A stretch of DNA of 16,050 nt, taken from NCBI GenBank assembly GCA_035942915.1, contig DASZCR010000052.1, positions 1-16,050 of the forward strand. The letters run 5' to 3'. This DNA comes from DASZCR01 sp035942915. GTDB lineage: Bacteria; Acidobacteriota; Blastocatellia; Pyrinomonadales; Pyrinomonadaceae. The notes under the pieces were generated by a model. It saw only the letters and a program-made list of their open reading frames with translations. It was not told the DNA's origin and searched no databases. Numbering within the stretch: the first letter of the stretch is position 1; each line of letters opens with the position of its first letter. Of the stretch, positions 1-7,462 are shown piece after piece. A program made the translations under genes and the position numbers.

Positions 1-54
1 GAGTGAGGCTCCTTCTCATCTTCGCCGACGCCTTCGGTCGCTAGCAGTTCTGTC

Positions 55-1308
55 TTACTCGTATCGCAGGCACTCTATCGGGTCGAGCCGCGAAGCTTTG
101 CGCGCAGGCCAGACGCCGAAGACGAGTCCGACGCCCACAGAGACGAGCAGTCCCGCCAAGACCGCCCAGAGCGGTATCGACGCGGGCAGTGAAGGTATCA
201 AGAACATCACTAGTTGGCTGATGCCGACGGCGAGCAGGACGCCGAGCACGCCGCCGAAGAATGTCAGCGTCATCGCTTCGTAGAGAAACTGCCGGACGAT
301 GTCTTTGCGCCGCGCGCCGATGGCCTTGCGTACGCCTATCTCCTGCGTTCGCTCGGTGACGGAGACGAGCATGATATTCATGACGCCGATGCCGCCCACC
401 ATCAGGCCGACCGACGAGATGGCGATGGCGATGATGCCCATCATGGCCGTGATGCTGTCGAACTGGCTGACGATTTTGTCGGCCGTGCCGAGGTCGAAGT
501 TGTTCGGCTCGTTGAATTTCACGTTGCGCTGGCGGCGCAGTATCTCTTCGACCTCGTCTAAGGCCGTACGCAACTGGCCGGAACGCGCGCGGATGAGAAT
601 CATCATCCATTCGCTGCCCGGAGAGACCTTGCGCGCCGTGCGAAAGGGGATGAAGACGGCGTTGTCTTCCTCGTTCTCGCCGAAGAATCCGCTCTTGCGT
701 TTCTCAAGCACGCCGATAATCTCGAAGGGCTTGCCGCCGAGTTTAACCTCCGTGCCGACGACGTGCTGCTGGCCGGGAAAGAGCGCCTCGGCAACGTTGA
801 CGCCGATGACCATCACGTCGCGGCGCTGCTGGTCGTCGGCCTCCGTGATGAAGCGGCCTTCGCGCACGGAGACGTTGGCGGCACGCGCGTAAGAGGCCGA
901 GACGCCCTGCATGTCGCCGCGCCGGTAGTTCGTGCCGTTGTAGGTGATGTTACGGTCCCACCACGCGATGAAGAGGACGTTGGCGACCTCCTCGGCGGCC
1001 GTCGCGCCCGCGCGAATGGCGTCGGCATCGGCCTCGTTCAAGGGCTTACGCTGCCGCTCCTGAGCGTCGCGCGGCCCAAGACTCGGCCCCGTCGTCAGGT
1101 GGAAGGCGTAGATGTTGTTTGTCCCGTACTCCTCGACCATCTGGATGATGTTGCTGCGCAGCCCCGTCAGAATCGACGCGATGGTGATGGCGGTCGTGAC
1201 GCCGATGACGATGCCGAGAACGGTCAGGAAACTGCGAAACTTGTGCGCCCGAATGCTGTCGAACGCCATCGCAAAGATTTCTTTAGGGACGAATTTCGGT
1301 AATCTCAT
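55..1308 (-). CDS. MacB/FtsX-type ABC transporter permease (second of tandem pair)
   Basis: This inner-membrane permease has the MacB layout: a short cytoplasmic start, one membrane helix (about residues 26-48), a large periplasmic MacB_PCD-type domain (about 50-285), then three helices (about 286-314, 344-370, 379-402). The family signature VSVTERTQEIGVRKAIGA lies at about 315-332, and the C-terminus ends in the usual ARKASRLDPIECLRYE. Length is 417 aa, normal for stand-alone MacB permeases, which pair with a separate ATPase and often an HlyD-like adaptor. I chose the ATG at 1308. The frame opens further up to a GTG at 1380, but that extension only translates the intergenic heptamer repeat. 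The start has no clear Shine-Dalgarno. The gene follows another permease on the same strand 93 bases upstream, so co-transcription is likely. The substrate cannot be told from the sequence. No ATPase is visible in the window; one could lie left of base 1. Confidence 0.9.
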   Translation of the reverse strand: MRLPKFVPKEIFAMAFDSIRAHKFRSFLTVLGIVIGVTTAITIASILTGLRSNIIQMVEEYGTNNIYAFHLTTGPSLGPRDAQERQRKPLNEADADAIRAGATAAEEVANVLFIAWWDRNITYNGTNYRRGDMQGVSASYARAANVSVREGRFITEADDQQRRDVMVIGVNVAEALFPGQQHVVGTEVKLGGKPFEIIGVLEKRKSGFFGENEEDNAVFIPFRTARKVSPGSEWMMILIRARSGQLRTALDEVEEILRRQRNVKFNEPNNFDLGTADKIVSQFDSITAMMGIIAIAISSVGLMVGGIGVMNIMLVSVTERTQEIGVRKAIGARRKDIVRQFLYEAMTLTFFGGVLGVLLAVGISQLVMFLIPSLPASIPLWAVLAGLLVSVGVGLVFGVWPARKASRLDPIECLRYE

Positions 1309-1314
1309 AAGACA

Positions 1315-1388
1315 AGTGATAGGTGATAGGTGATAGGTGATGGGTGAGCAGAGAAGACGGATTTTCTTATCACCTATCACTTATCACT
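1315..1388. repeat. Heptanucleotide tandem repeat forming an intergenic inverted repeat
   Basis: On the plus strand the unit AGGTGAT recurs about four times with small changes (1315-1343). A 20-base arm at 1315-1334 is matched, with one mismatch, by the inverse of 1369-1388, leaving a 34-base spacer. It fills the gap between the two permease genes, so the transcript could fold there. It may act as an mRNA processing or stability element or a partial terminator, or be a selfish short repeat. No T-tract follows, so a classic terminator is not supported. Confidence 0.75.
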
Positions 1389-1401
1389 GAGCACGGCCTC
1401 G

Positions 1402-2646
1402 TCAGTTGCGCGTCAGGGCGATAATCGGGTCGAGGCGCGAGGCTTTGAAGGCCGGGTAGATGCCTGCAATCATGCCGATAGCCGTCGAGACGATAATCGA
1501 GAGCAGGATATAGCCGATGGTAATCGTCATCGGAATCGGCGTCGTCGCGGCGACGAGCCACGAGAGCGCGGCGGCGAGTCCGAGGCCGAGCAGTCCGCCG
1601 AACGATGTCAGACAGGCCGACTCGATGAGGAACTGCACGAGCATCTGCTTGCGCGTTGCGCCGAGCGCCTTACGCAGTCCGATTTCAAACGTCCGCTCCG
1701 TCACCGAGACGAGCATGATGTTCATCACGACGATGCCGCCGACGACGAGCGAGATGAGCGTGATGGGTGTGACGACCATCGCAATAGCTCCGGTGAAGCT
1801 GTCAACCTCGTTGCCGAGGTCGCTCGTGTTGACGAGGCCGAAGTCGTCGTCCTCACCTGCTTGCAAGTGGTGCTTGTTCCTGAGCGCGTTGCGTGCGTCT
1901 TCGATGGCCGCCGGAAAGCGTTCGGCCGTGTCGGTCTTGCCGTGAATCTGCAAGGACTGGCGCGCGCCGTAGATTTTCTTGTAAGTCGAGAGCGGGATGT
2001 AGATGACCTTATCGAGCGACTGGCCGAACATCGAGCCGCGCTTCTCCTCGACGCCGATGATTTGCAGCGGCAGCCCGCGCACATTAATCGTCTTCCCGAT
2101 GGCATCGACGCCGGGATAGAACTTCTCCTTCACCTCGTCGCCGACGACGCAGACCATCGCGGCCGTATCGACCTCCTGCGGCAGAATGAAGCGGCCGTCG
2201 CCGATGGTCTTGTCCTCGATGACTGCCATGTTCGCCGTCACGCCTGCGACCTGCACGCCGAACAACTCCTCGCCGTTCTGCTTGAGGTCAACGCTGTTCT
2301 GCAACTGCGCGCCGACCTCCGTGCAGGCCGTGCACTGGGCACGCACCCACTCGTAATCCTCGATTTCGAGCCGCTTGTTGCGCCGGTTCATCCGCTCCCA
2401 CTCCTCCTCAGACAACTCGCCCTGATGCGCCATCCGCGCAATCATGAAGTGGTTCGTGCCGAGCATGGCCGTCACCTTCTCCATGACGTAGGTGTTCAAG
2501 CCGGAGATGGCCGCGCCGACGACGACGACGGAGGCGACGCCGATGATGATGCCGATAAGAGTGAGGAAGGCGCGCAACTTGTGCGCGAAGATGGACTGAA
2601 GCGCGATGCGCGCCGCGTCGGAGTAGAACGTGTAGAAGCTTTTCAT
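1402..2646 (-). CDS. MacB/FtsX-type ABC transporter permease (first of tandem pair)
   Basis: This is a 414-aa inner-membrane permease with the same plan as its downstream neighbour: helix 1 at about residues 25-50 (after the AHKLRAFLTLIGIIIG stretch), a periplasmic domain to about 280, then three helices. The MacB signature VSVTERTFEIGLRKALGA is at about 313-330 and the C-terminus is KASRLDPIIALTRN. The two copies are clearly diverged paralogues rather than a recent duplication. The periplasmic part carries a CxxC (CTAC, residues 105-108), which the neighbour lacks; it could form a disulfide. I chose the ATG at 2646 because the frame's extension to a GTG at 2706 adds a charged stretch before the normal MacB start. 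No good Shine-Dalgarno precedes it. The two permeases may form a heterodimer with an ATPase not visible here. The substrate is unknown. Confidence 0.9.
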   Translation of the reverse strand: MKSFYTFYSDAARIALQSIFAHKLRAFLTLIGIIIGVASVVVVGAAISGLNTYVMEKVTAMLGTNHFMIARMAHQGELSEEEWERMNRRNKRLEIEDYEWVRAQCTACTEVGAQLQNSVDLKQNGEELFGVQVAGVTANMAVIEDKTIGDGRFILPQEVDTAAMVCVVGDEVKEKFYPGVDAIGKTINVRGLPLQIIGVEEKRGSMFGQSLDKVIYIPLSTYKKIYGARQSLQIHGKTDTAERFPAAIEDARNALRNKHHLQAGEDDDFGLVNTSDLGNEVDSFTGAIAMVVTPITLISLVVGGIVVMNIMLVSVTERTFEIGLRKALGATRKQMLVQFLIESACLTSFGGLLGLGLAAALSWLVAATTPIPMTITIGYILLSIIVSTAIGMIAGIYPAFKASRLDPIIALTRN

Positions 2647-2784
2647 AAGGAATAATGTGGGTGAAACGAAGCGGCGCTTCCGGCGCGCTTCGGCCGCCTC
2701 GCACACGAGACGAACTTTTGCCGGGACAGAGGGCTATACGCACGCGGCGCGGGCAATGTTTACAAATACAGGGCGGAAGGCGAG

Positions 2785-2812
2785 AAAAAAGGTCGGGTCG
2801 AAAGGCGACCCG
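2785..2812 (-). terminator. Rho-independent terminator after the zinc-ribbon gene
   Basis: A 7-bp perfect stem (CGGGTCG at 2794-2800 with CGACCCG at 2806-2812, 5-base loop) is followed in the minus direction, after ACC, by six T residues (A-run at 2785-2790 on the plus strand). It lies 23 bases past the stop codon of the minus-strand zinc-ribbon gene. This is a textbook intrinsic terminator, so the permease pair downstream is probably transcribed from its own promoter. Confidence 0.8.
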
Positions 2813-2835
2813 CGAGAGGCATCGGCCGTGCAGAT

Positions 2836-3390
2836 TTATTGGTCGTCGAGCAGGCGCGTCGTGTTCTCTGTGACGCTGCCGGGCGGCGAGATGAATTCGG
2901 CCGTGTCGGCGCGCTGGCGGAAAGAGGGCGGGGCGACGGGCGTGGACTGCATGGGCGGGAGCGAATTGGGCGGCTGGTAAGGCGGGGCCACCTCGGCCTG
3001 CTTGCGTCGCTCGCGCCGCTCGCGCCGCGAAGGCAGCATGTGCTCGCCGAAGAGCCGCGCGTAGATGATTTGCATGATGCCGAGGAAGAAGAGCGTGAAG
3101 GGGACGACCAGCGGCCCCGGCGAGTCGGCCCCTATCGAGAAGGCCAGAAAGAAGGGGAAGAGCACGACGCTCCAAAAGACCATCTTCGTGCCGCGCTGCG
3201 TCGCGCGCTGTTTCGTCGCCGATTCCTGCGGCATGACGGCGGGGGGCGCGGCCATCATCGGGCGGGGCGGGACGGAGACCATGCCGCCTGAGGCGACGAG
3301 GTGCGCGACGCCTTCGAGCAGGAAGCCGCAGCGCGAGCAGAAGCGCACCTCTTCAGAAATCTGTTGCTGGCCGCATTTTGGACAGTGCAT
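2836..3390 (-). CDS. Zinc-ribbon membrane protein of unknown function
   Basis: This 184-aa protein opens with a rubredoxin-knuckle pair, CPKC (C3, C6) and CSRC (C18, C21), the normal form of a small zinc-ribbon. A Pro/Met-rich linker (about 35-58) leads to two hydrophobic segments (about 70-86 and 93-112), then a very basic stretch (SRRERRERRK, 121-130), a proline-rich part, and a tail ending SVTENTTRLLDDQ. The ribbon and tail are probably cytoplasmic, with a two-helix hairpin in the membrane. The ATG at 3390 is set by the ribbon motif; a GGAG lies 10 bases upstream. A TAAAAT at 3415-3420 (minus) could be its -10 box, with only a weak -35. It lies 110 bases after egtB on the same strand. I know of no assigned role for such proteins, and nothing links it to ergothioneine beyond position. 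Confidence 0.8.
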   Translation of the reverse strand: MHCPKCGQQQISEEVRFCSRCGFLLEGVAHLVASGGMVSVPPRPMMAAPPAVMPQESATKQRATQRGTKMVFWSVVLFPFFLAFSIGADSPGPLVVPFTLFFLGIMQIIYARLFGEHMLPSRRERRERRKQAEVAPPYQPPNSLPPMQSTPVAPPSFRQRADTAEFISPPGSVTENTTRLLDDQ

Positions 3391-3500
3391 CGACGTGAAA
3401 CTCCAACCCGGATGATTTTAAGTGTCGAGAGTCGAAAACGAAAGTGCTCCGGCCGCCGCTGCGCCGTCCGCACGAGTTACGACGAGCACCGCCGTAAAGT

Positions 3501-4865
3501 TCAACGCGCGGGGGGGCAGGCGTCGGCCGCGCAGCGCACGCCCGCGAAGGCGATGCGGAACTGGCGTCGGAAGAAGTTGCGAAACGAGGCGCGCAGGACA
3601 CTTGCGCCCGTCGCCCAAGAGCCGCCTTTGAGAACGCGGTGGTCGCCGTCGAACCACGTCTGCGAATACTCAGGATAGGGAAACGGCTCGAAGCCGGGGA
3701 AGCCGTCGAACGGGTCGGCCGTCCACTCCCAGACGTTGCCCGTCGCGTCGAGACATCCGGTTGCGCTCGCGCCCGCCGGGAAACTGCCGACGGGCGTCGT
3801 GCCCCAGAAGAGCGCGTCGAAGTTGCAGCGCGCGCCGTCGGGCGCAGCGTCGCCCCACGCATAACGACGCCGCGTCCGCCGCGCCTCATCCCAAGCGACA
3901 GCACGCTCCCACTCGGCCTCCGTCGGCAGGCGCTTGCCGCGAAAGCGCGCGTAGGCTTCGGCCTCGTACCAACTGATGCCCGTCACCGGATGGCGCGGCG
4001 CGAGCGGCCTCGTCTCAAACATCGTCTGCTCCGTCCACCCCTCGACATCGCCGCCCGCGCCGCACACTCCATCCCGCCTCCAGTAAAGCGGGTGCGTCCA
4101 ACCTTCTTTCATGCGCCACGTCCAGCCCTCTTCGCTCCAAAACTCGCGCCGCTCGTAGCCGCCTTCGGCGACGAAGGCTGCGAACTCGGCATTGGTCGCC
4201 GGCAGGCGGTCGATGCGAAACTCGCGGACGAAGACCTCGTGCGCCGGTTGTTCGTTGTCGTAGGCGAAAGCGCGACCGCTCGCGCCCAACTCGAAAGCTC
4301 CGGCCGGGACGCTCAACATCTCCTCCTGCGCCTCTCGGTCGGACGCCGTGTCAGCATGAACTTCATCTTCGACGAACGTCGCCGCCGCCGTCGGTCGTCG
4401 CTTCTGCGATGGGTCGAGCATTTGGAGCAGGTAAAGAAGCGTCTCCTGATGCTGTCGTTCGTGTTCGATGACGAGGCGAAAGACGTACGCATCGGTGAGG
4501 AGCGGGTTGGCGGAATCGAGCCGCGCCTCTGCGAGCGCGTCGAGCGCGCGACGGCGGACGCTCGTGAGGTAGTCTTCCATCTCGCGCCGCGTCGGCAGGT
4601 TTTTCGACTCCTCGCGCGGCGTGGCGATGGGGTCGAAGACGCGTTCGTAGCGCGCATCGGCGGGCGGTTCGCCGCGCAGTTTTTGGAGCAGCCAGTAGCC
4701 CTCGAAGACGCCGATGTGCGCGAGATGCCAGATGATGGGACGGAAGCCGAAGCCGGGGCTACGGTGCAGCACGCGCTCGTCCGGCACGAGGTCGAAGAGG
4801 CGTAGCGTGGCGGCGCGTGCGCTCTCCATCTCGCGCGCAATCTGTGCGGCTGGCGTGTCGGGCAT
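3501..4865 (-). CDS. egtB: Ergothioneine biosynthesis protein EgtB (hercynine sulfoxide synthase)
   Basis: This is a non-heme iron enzyme that couples hercynine, O2 and a thiol (gamma-glutamylcysteine or cysteine) into an S-linked sulfoxide in the cytoplasm. The 454-aa protein has an N-terminal DinB_2-like four-helix domain (about 10-150) and a C-terminal FGE/sulfatase-modifying-factor-like domain (about 183-448). Likely iron ligands are H50 (in WHLAHI) and the HERQH pair H135/H139, in the family's HxxxHxE arrangement. FGE marks include FRGKRLPTEAEWERA (308-322), GNVWEWTADPF (376-386), VLKGGSWA (411-418) and FAGVRCA (440-446). After FRN (428-430) the sequence reads FFRRQFR. As I recall, mycobacterial EgtB has WDYPIRR there, with an Asp used for gamma-glutamylcysteine binding, so the thiol donor is uncertain. 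It diverges from egtD, which firmly supports the ergothioneine role over the related OvoA or SenA. The ATG at 4865 has a purine-rich stretch upstream. Confidence 0.92.
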   Translation of the reverse strand: MPDTPAAQIAREMESARAATLRLFDLVPDERVLHRSPGFGFRPIIWHLAHIGVFEGYWLLQKLRGEPPADARYERVFDPIATPREESKNLPTRREMEDYLTSVRRRALDALAEARLDSANPLLTDAYVFRLVIEHERQHQETLLYLLQMLDPSQKRRPTAAATFVEDEVHADTASDREAQEEMLSVPAGAFELGASGRAFAYDNEQPAHEVFVREFRIDRLPATNAEFAAFVAEGGYERREFWSEEGWTWRMKEGWTHPLYWRRDGVCGAGGDVEGWTEQTMFETRPLAPRHPVTGISWYEAEAYARFRGKRLPTEAEWERAVAWDEARRTRRRYAWGDAAPDGARCNFDALFWGTTPVGSFPAGASATGCLDATGNVWEWTADPFDGFPGFEPFPYPEYSQTWFDGDHRVLKGGSWATGASVLRASFRNFFRRQFRIAFAGVRCAADACPPAR

Positions 4866-4901
4866 CTCGTCTCGTCTCCGGCCTTCGGTCGTCGCGCCGA
4901 G

Positions 4902-4929
4902 TTGATATCGAAGCGGCTTCGGTTATTAT
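4902..4929 (+). promoter_or_regulatory. Candidate sigma-70 promoter of the egtD operon
   Basis: TTGATA (4902-4907) and TATTAT (4924-4929) are each one base off consensus and are separated by 16 bases. They place a start near 4936 and a leader of about 57 bases. The egtD start follows a good ribosome-binding site (GAGAGGA, 7 bases before the ATG at 4993). Confidence 0.55.
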
Positions 4930-4955
4930 AGCAGGCCAACAGTACGCAAACGTAC
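4909..4955. promoter_or_regulatory. Two short dyads flanking the egtB/egtD promoters
   Basis: A 13-base perfect palindrome with a single central base, CGAAGC-G-GCTTCG (4909-4921), fills the spacer of the egtD promoter and covers the expected egtB start. A second dyad, GTACG-CAAA-CGTAC (4942-4955 allowing for the 4-base loop), lies just beyond the expected egtD start and at the -35 side of egtB. Both are placed where a bound repressor would block both directions. Their function is inferred from position only. Confidence 0.35.
4925..4933 (-). promoter_or_regulatory. Candidate extended -10 promoter of egtB
   Basis: Read on the minus strand, positions 4933-4925 are TGCTATAAT: a perfect TATAAT with the TGN extension, which can work without a strong -35. 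No good -35 is seen upstream. The start would fall near 4918, giving a leader of about 53 bases. Its -10 overlaps the -10 of the egtD promoter almost completely. Confidence 0.55.
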
Positions 4956-4992
4956 ACAGAGGCCAAGACGAGACGGACGAGAGGACGACGTA

Positions 4993-6051
4993 ATGGCAGA
5001 CCACGCAAACCCGACGACTGCGGCGGCCGTCACGCGTCTGCGCATCACGCGACTCTCGGCGGGTGAAGCGTCCGATTCTTTCGCCTCGGACGTGCGCGCC
5101 GGTCTCATCTCGCGCCCCAAGCGGCTCTTTCCAAAATACTTCTACGACGCGCTCGGCTCGCGGCTCTTCGATGCCATCTGCCTGCTGCCGGAGTATTACC
5201 TGACGCGCGCAGAGAACGAAATCTTCGCCCGTCGCGCCGTCGAGATAGTCGAAGCGTTTGCCGCAGAGGCGAAGGCCGACGAACGGCGCGAGGTGGCCTT
5301 GCTCGAACTCGGCAGCGGCAGCGCCACCAAGACGCGGCTCATCATCGAGGCGCTGCTGGCACGGCAGGAGCGTCTGCTCTACGTGCCGGTTGACATCTCT
5401 CACGAGGCGCTCGAAGAGAGTTCGCGCGTGCTGCTGCAATCCTATGCCGGGCTTGACGTGTCGGCCTACGCCGCAGACTACGATGCTGCGCTGCCGCGCC
5501 TGCGCGAGAACGTGAGCGAGCGGACGCGCTCTCTCGTCCTCTTCCTCGGCTCGAACGTCGGCAACTTCGACCCGACGGAGGCGCGCGCCTTTTTGCGACG
5601 CCTGCGGGGCGTGCTCCGTGCGGGCGACGCGCTGCTCGTCGGCGCAGACCTGCGCAAAGATGCCGCCACGCTCGAAGCCGCCTACGACGACGCGCTCGGC
5701 GTGACGGCCGCCTTCAACTTAAATCTCCTCGCGCGCCTCAACCGTGAACTGGATGCCGACTTCAACCTGCGCGCCTTTCGCCACGTCGCTCATTACAACG
5801 AAGCGGCGGGTCGCGTCGAGATGCATCTTGAAAGTCTCAGAGCGCAGAGGGTGCATCTCGGCGCGCTCGACCTCGACATAGATTTCGACGAAGGCGAGCG
5901 CATGCATACGGAAAACTCTTACAAGTACGACGCGGAAGAACTGCGACGACTCGCCGCAGAGACCGGCTTTCGCCTCACGCGCACGTGGCTTGATAGCGAG
6001 GGGCGCTTCAGCAGCAACCTCTTCCTCACGGACGATAAAAACATTGGCTGA
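4993..6051 (+). CDS. egtD: L-histidine N-alpha-methyltransferase EgtD
   Basis: EgtD uses three S-adenosylmethionine to turn histidine into hercynine (N-alpha-trimethylhistidine), the first step of ergothioneine synthesis. The 352-aa length is normal. The family blocks occur in order: FPKYFYDALGSRLFD (46-60), LPEYYLTRAE (65-74), the SAM-binding ELGSGSATKTR (105-115), VPVDIS (131-136), FLGSNVGNF (184-192), GADLRKD (217-223) and HTENSYKY (305-312). The ExS within the last block (E307, S309) and N191 correspond to the substrate-binding residues known in the Mycobacterium smegmatis enzyme. The ATG at 4993 has GAGAGGA 7 bases upstream. It leads a same-strand run with a GCS2 ligase and two ABC transporter genes and is divergent from egtB, 127 bases away. 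Nothing is missing or broken. Confidence 0.97.
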   Translation: MADHANPTTAAAVTRLRITRLSAGEASDSFASDVRAGLISRPKRLFPKYFYDALGSRLFDAICLLPEYYLTRAENEIFARRAVEIVEAFAAEAKADERREVALLELGSGSATKTRLIIEALLARQERLLYVPVDISHEALEESSRVLLQSYAGLDVSAYAADYDAALPRLRENVSERTRSLVLFLGSNVGNFDPTEARAFLRRLRGVLRAGDALLVGADLRKDAATLEAAYDDALGVTAAFNLNLLARLNRELDADFNLRAFRHVAHYNEAAGRVEMHLESLRAQRVHLGALDLDIDFDEGERMHTENSYKYDAEELRRLAAETGFRLTRTWLDSEGRFSSNLFLTDDKNIG

Positions 6052-6070
6052 ACCGACGACAAACAGAGCC

Positions 6071-7420
6071 GTGCGCGGAGTCTTCCCGCTCCTCACAGAC
6101 CCCGTGTCGAAAGCCTCCGCGCCGCTCTTTGCGGAGAACCTGCGGCGGGGTGCGAAGCCGCGCGCCGACTGGATGTGCGGCGTCGAGTTTGAACTGTTCG
6201 GCTACGACGCGACGCGTGCCATGCGTCGCATCGACTCGGCGCAGGTCGAGCGCGTGCTGGCAGGCTTCGCGCCGTCGTCGAACGACTTGGTTTACGAAGG
6301 CAAGACGCTCGTCGAGGTCAACGCCGGGCAGATGAATCGTCTGACGGTCGAGCCGGGCGGACAGGTTGAGTTCTCCGGCGCGCCGCAGCGTCGCCTCGCG
6401 GATGTGGAAAGCGAAATCCGGCGTTATCTCGCGCGTCTGCACGAAATCGCCGAAGCCGAAGGGCTTGTCTTCCTCGCCTGCGGCTTCGACCCTCTGCGCA
6501 GCGTCGCCGAGCAGCAATGGTTTCCCAAGGCGCGCTACGACGTGATGCGCCCCTTTCTCGCCGCGCGCGGCCGACGCGCTTGGGACATGATGGCGCGTAC
6601 CTGCGCCGTGCAATCCAATCTCGACTACGGCGCGGAAGACGACCTCGTCAAAAAGTTTTTCGTCGGCAATCGCCTCGCGCCGGTCGTGACGGCCATCTTC
6701 GCCAACTCGCCTTTCGAGGACGGCAAGCCTTCGGGATACAAATCGACGCGCGCGGCCGCCTGGCTTGCCACCGACGACGCGCGCGCCGGAATCTCGCCGC
6801 CCGCGCTGGCGCACGACTTCTCGCCCGAAGCCTTCGTCGCCTATGCGCTCGAAGTGCCGATGATTTTCGCGCAGCGCGAGGGGCGTTATCTCGATGAACC
6901 CGGCGGGATGAAGTTCGGCGATTTTCTCGAACGCGGCTGCGAACACGTCGAGCCGGTCTTCGGCGACTGGGCTGACCACCTGACGACGCTCTTCACGGAT
7001 GCGCGTCTCAAACAGCACGTCGAACTGCGCAGCGCGGACTGTGGCTCGCTCCCGATGGTGCTCGCCCTGCAAGCACTCTGGAAGGGGCTCTTCTACGACG
7101 CACAGACGCTCGATGAGGCGCTTCGTCTCGCGCCCGAACTCGACGCCCGCGACGCACATGAACTGCGCGTAGCCGTTGCGCGCGACGCGTTGCAGGCACG
7201 TTACGCAGAGATTGACGTGCTGGCGCTCGCGCGCCAGACGGTCGCGCTCGCCGCAGAGGGTTTGCGTCGCATCGCTCCCGAAGAGCTCTCTTATCTCGAC
7301 GTGCTGCGCGAGCATGTGGTTGACGAAGGCGTCTGTCCGGCCGACATCCTGCTGCGTAACTGGGAAGGCTCATGGCATGCTTCGTCGCAACGCGTCGTCG
7401 AATACCTGCGCATCGCTTGA
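6071..7420 (+). CDS. egtA: Glutamate-cysteine ligase, GCS2 family (EgtA/GshA-like)
   Basis: This ATP-dependent ligase would make gamma-glutamylcysteine, either as the sulfur donor for EgtB or as a glutathione-type thiol. Over 449 aa it shows the GCS2/plant-type marks: CGVEFELFGYD (36-46), with glutamates that bind metal-ATP in this fold; VEPGGQVEFSGAP (93-105); MARTCAVQSNLDYG; and a late ELRSADCGSLP. The start is uncertain. No ATG precedes the conserved part. GTG 6071 is chosen, 19 bases after egtD; TTG 6044 would overlap the egtD stop and add nine residues. Neither has a clear ribosome-binding site, so expression may rely on coupling to egtD. In mycobacteria EgtA serves this pathway, and its place directly after egtD argues for that here. 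A general GshA role cannot be excluded, because no gshB is in view. Confidence 0.88.
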   Translation: MRGVFPLLTDPVSKASAPLFAENLRRGAKPRADWMCGVEFELFGYDATRAMRRIDSAQVERVLAGFAPSSNDLVYEGKTLVEVNAGQMNRLTVEPGGQVEFSGAPQRRLADVESEIRRYLARLHEIAEAEGLVFLACGFDPLRSVAEQQWFPKARYDVMRPFLAARGRRAWDMMARTCAVQSNLDYGAEDDLVKKFFVGNRLAPVVTAIFANSPFEDGKPSGYKSTRAAAWLATDDARAGISPPALAHDFSPEAFVAYALEVPMIFAQREGRYLDEPGGMKFGDFLERGCEHVEPVFGDWADHLTTLFTDARLKQHVELRSADCGSLPMVLALQALWKGLFYDAQTLDEALRLAPELDARDAHELRVAVARDALQARYAEIDVLALARQTVALAAEGLRRIAPEELSYLDVLREHVVDEGVCPADILLRNWEGSWHASSQRVVEYLRIA

Positions 7421-7462
7421 ACCACTCTGAACGCCTCGCAGAACCGGAACGGGAAACTTATC

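Noticed and set aside
1..54. Possible repeat relation between the window start and the 9850-9870 hairpin (shared CTCATCTTC)
   Set aside because: Only a nine-base match in simple pyrimidine-rich sequence; too weak to call a shared element.
1315..1343. CRISPR-like array
   Set aside because: Units are seven bases with no spacers and no cas genes nearby.
3444..3489. GTGCTC/GAGCAC inverted repeat after egtB as a terminator
   Set aside because: Only six base pairs with a 34-base loop; the T-rich stretch beyond is interrupted. Not enough to separate egtB from the zinc-ribbon gene.
3639..4805. Plus-strand frame (388 codons) opposite egtB
   Set aside because: Antisense shadow of an intact EgtB with metal-binding and FGE motifs.
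3501..4865. Reading the EgtB-like protein as selenoneine synthase SenA or ovothiol OvoA
   Set aside because: Neither senB/senC-like genes nor the OvoA methyltransferase domain are present, while egtD lies immediately divergent.
6026..7315. Minus-strand frame (429 codons) opposite the GCS2 ligase
   Set aside because: Same reason: antisense to a recognised gene, low-complexity translation, no ribosome-binding site of note.
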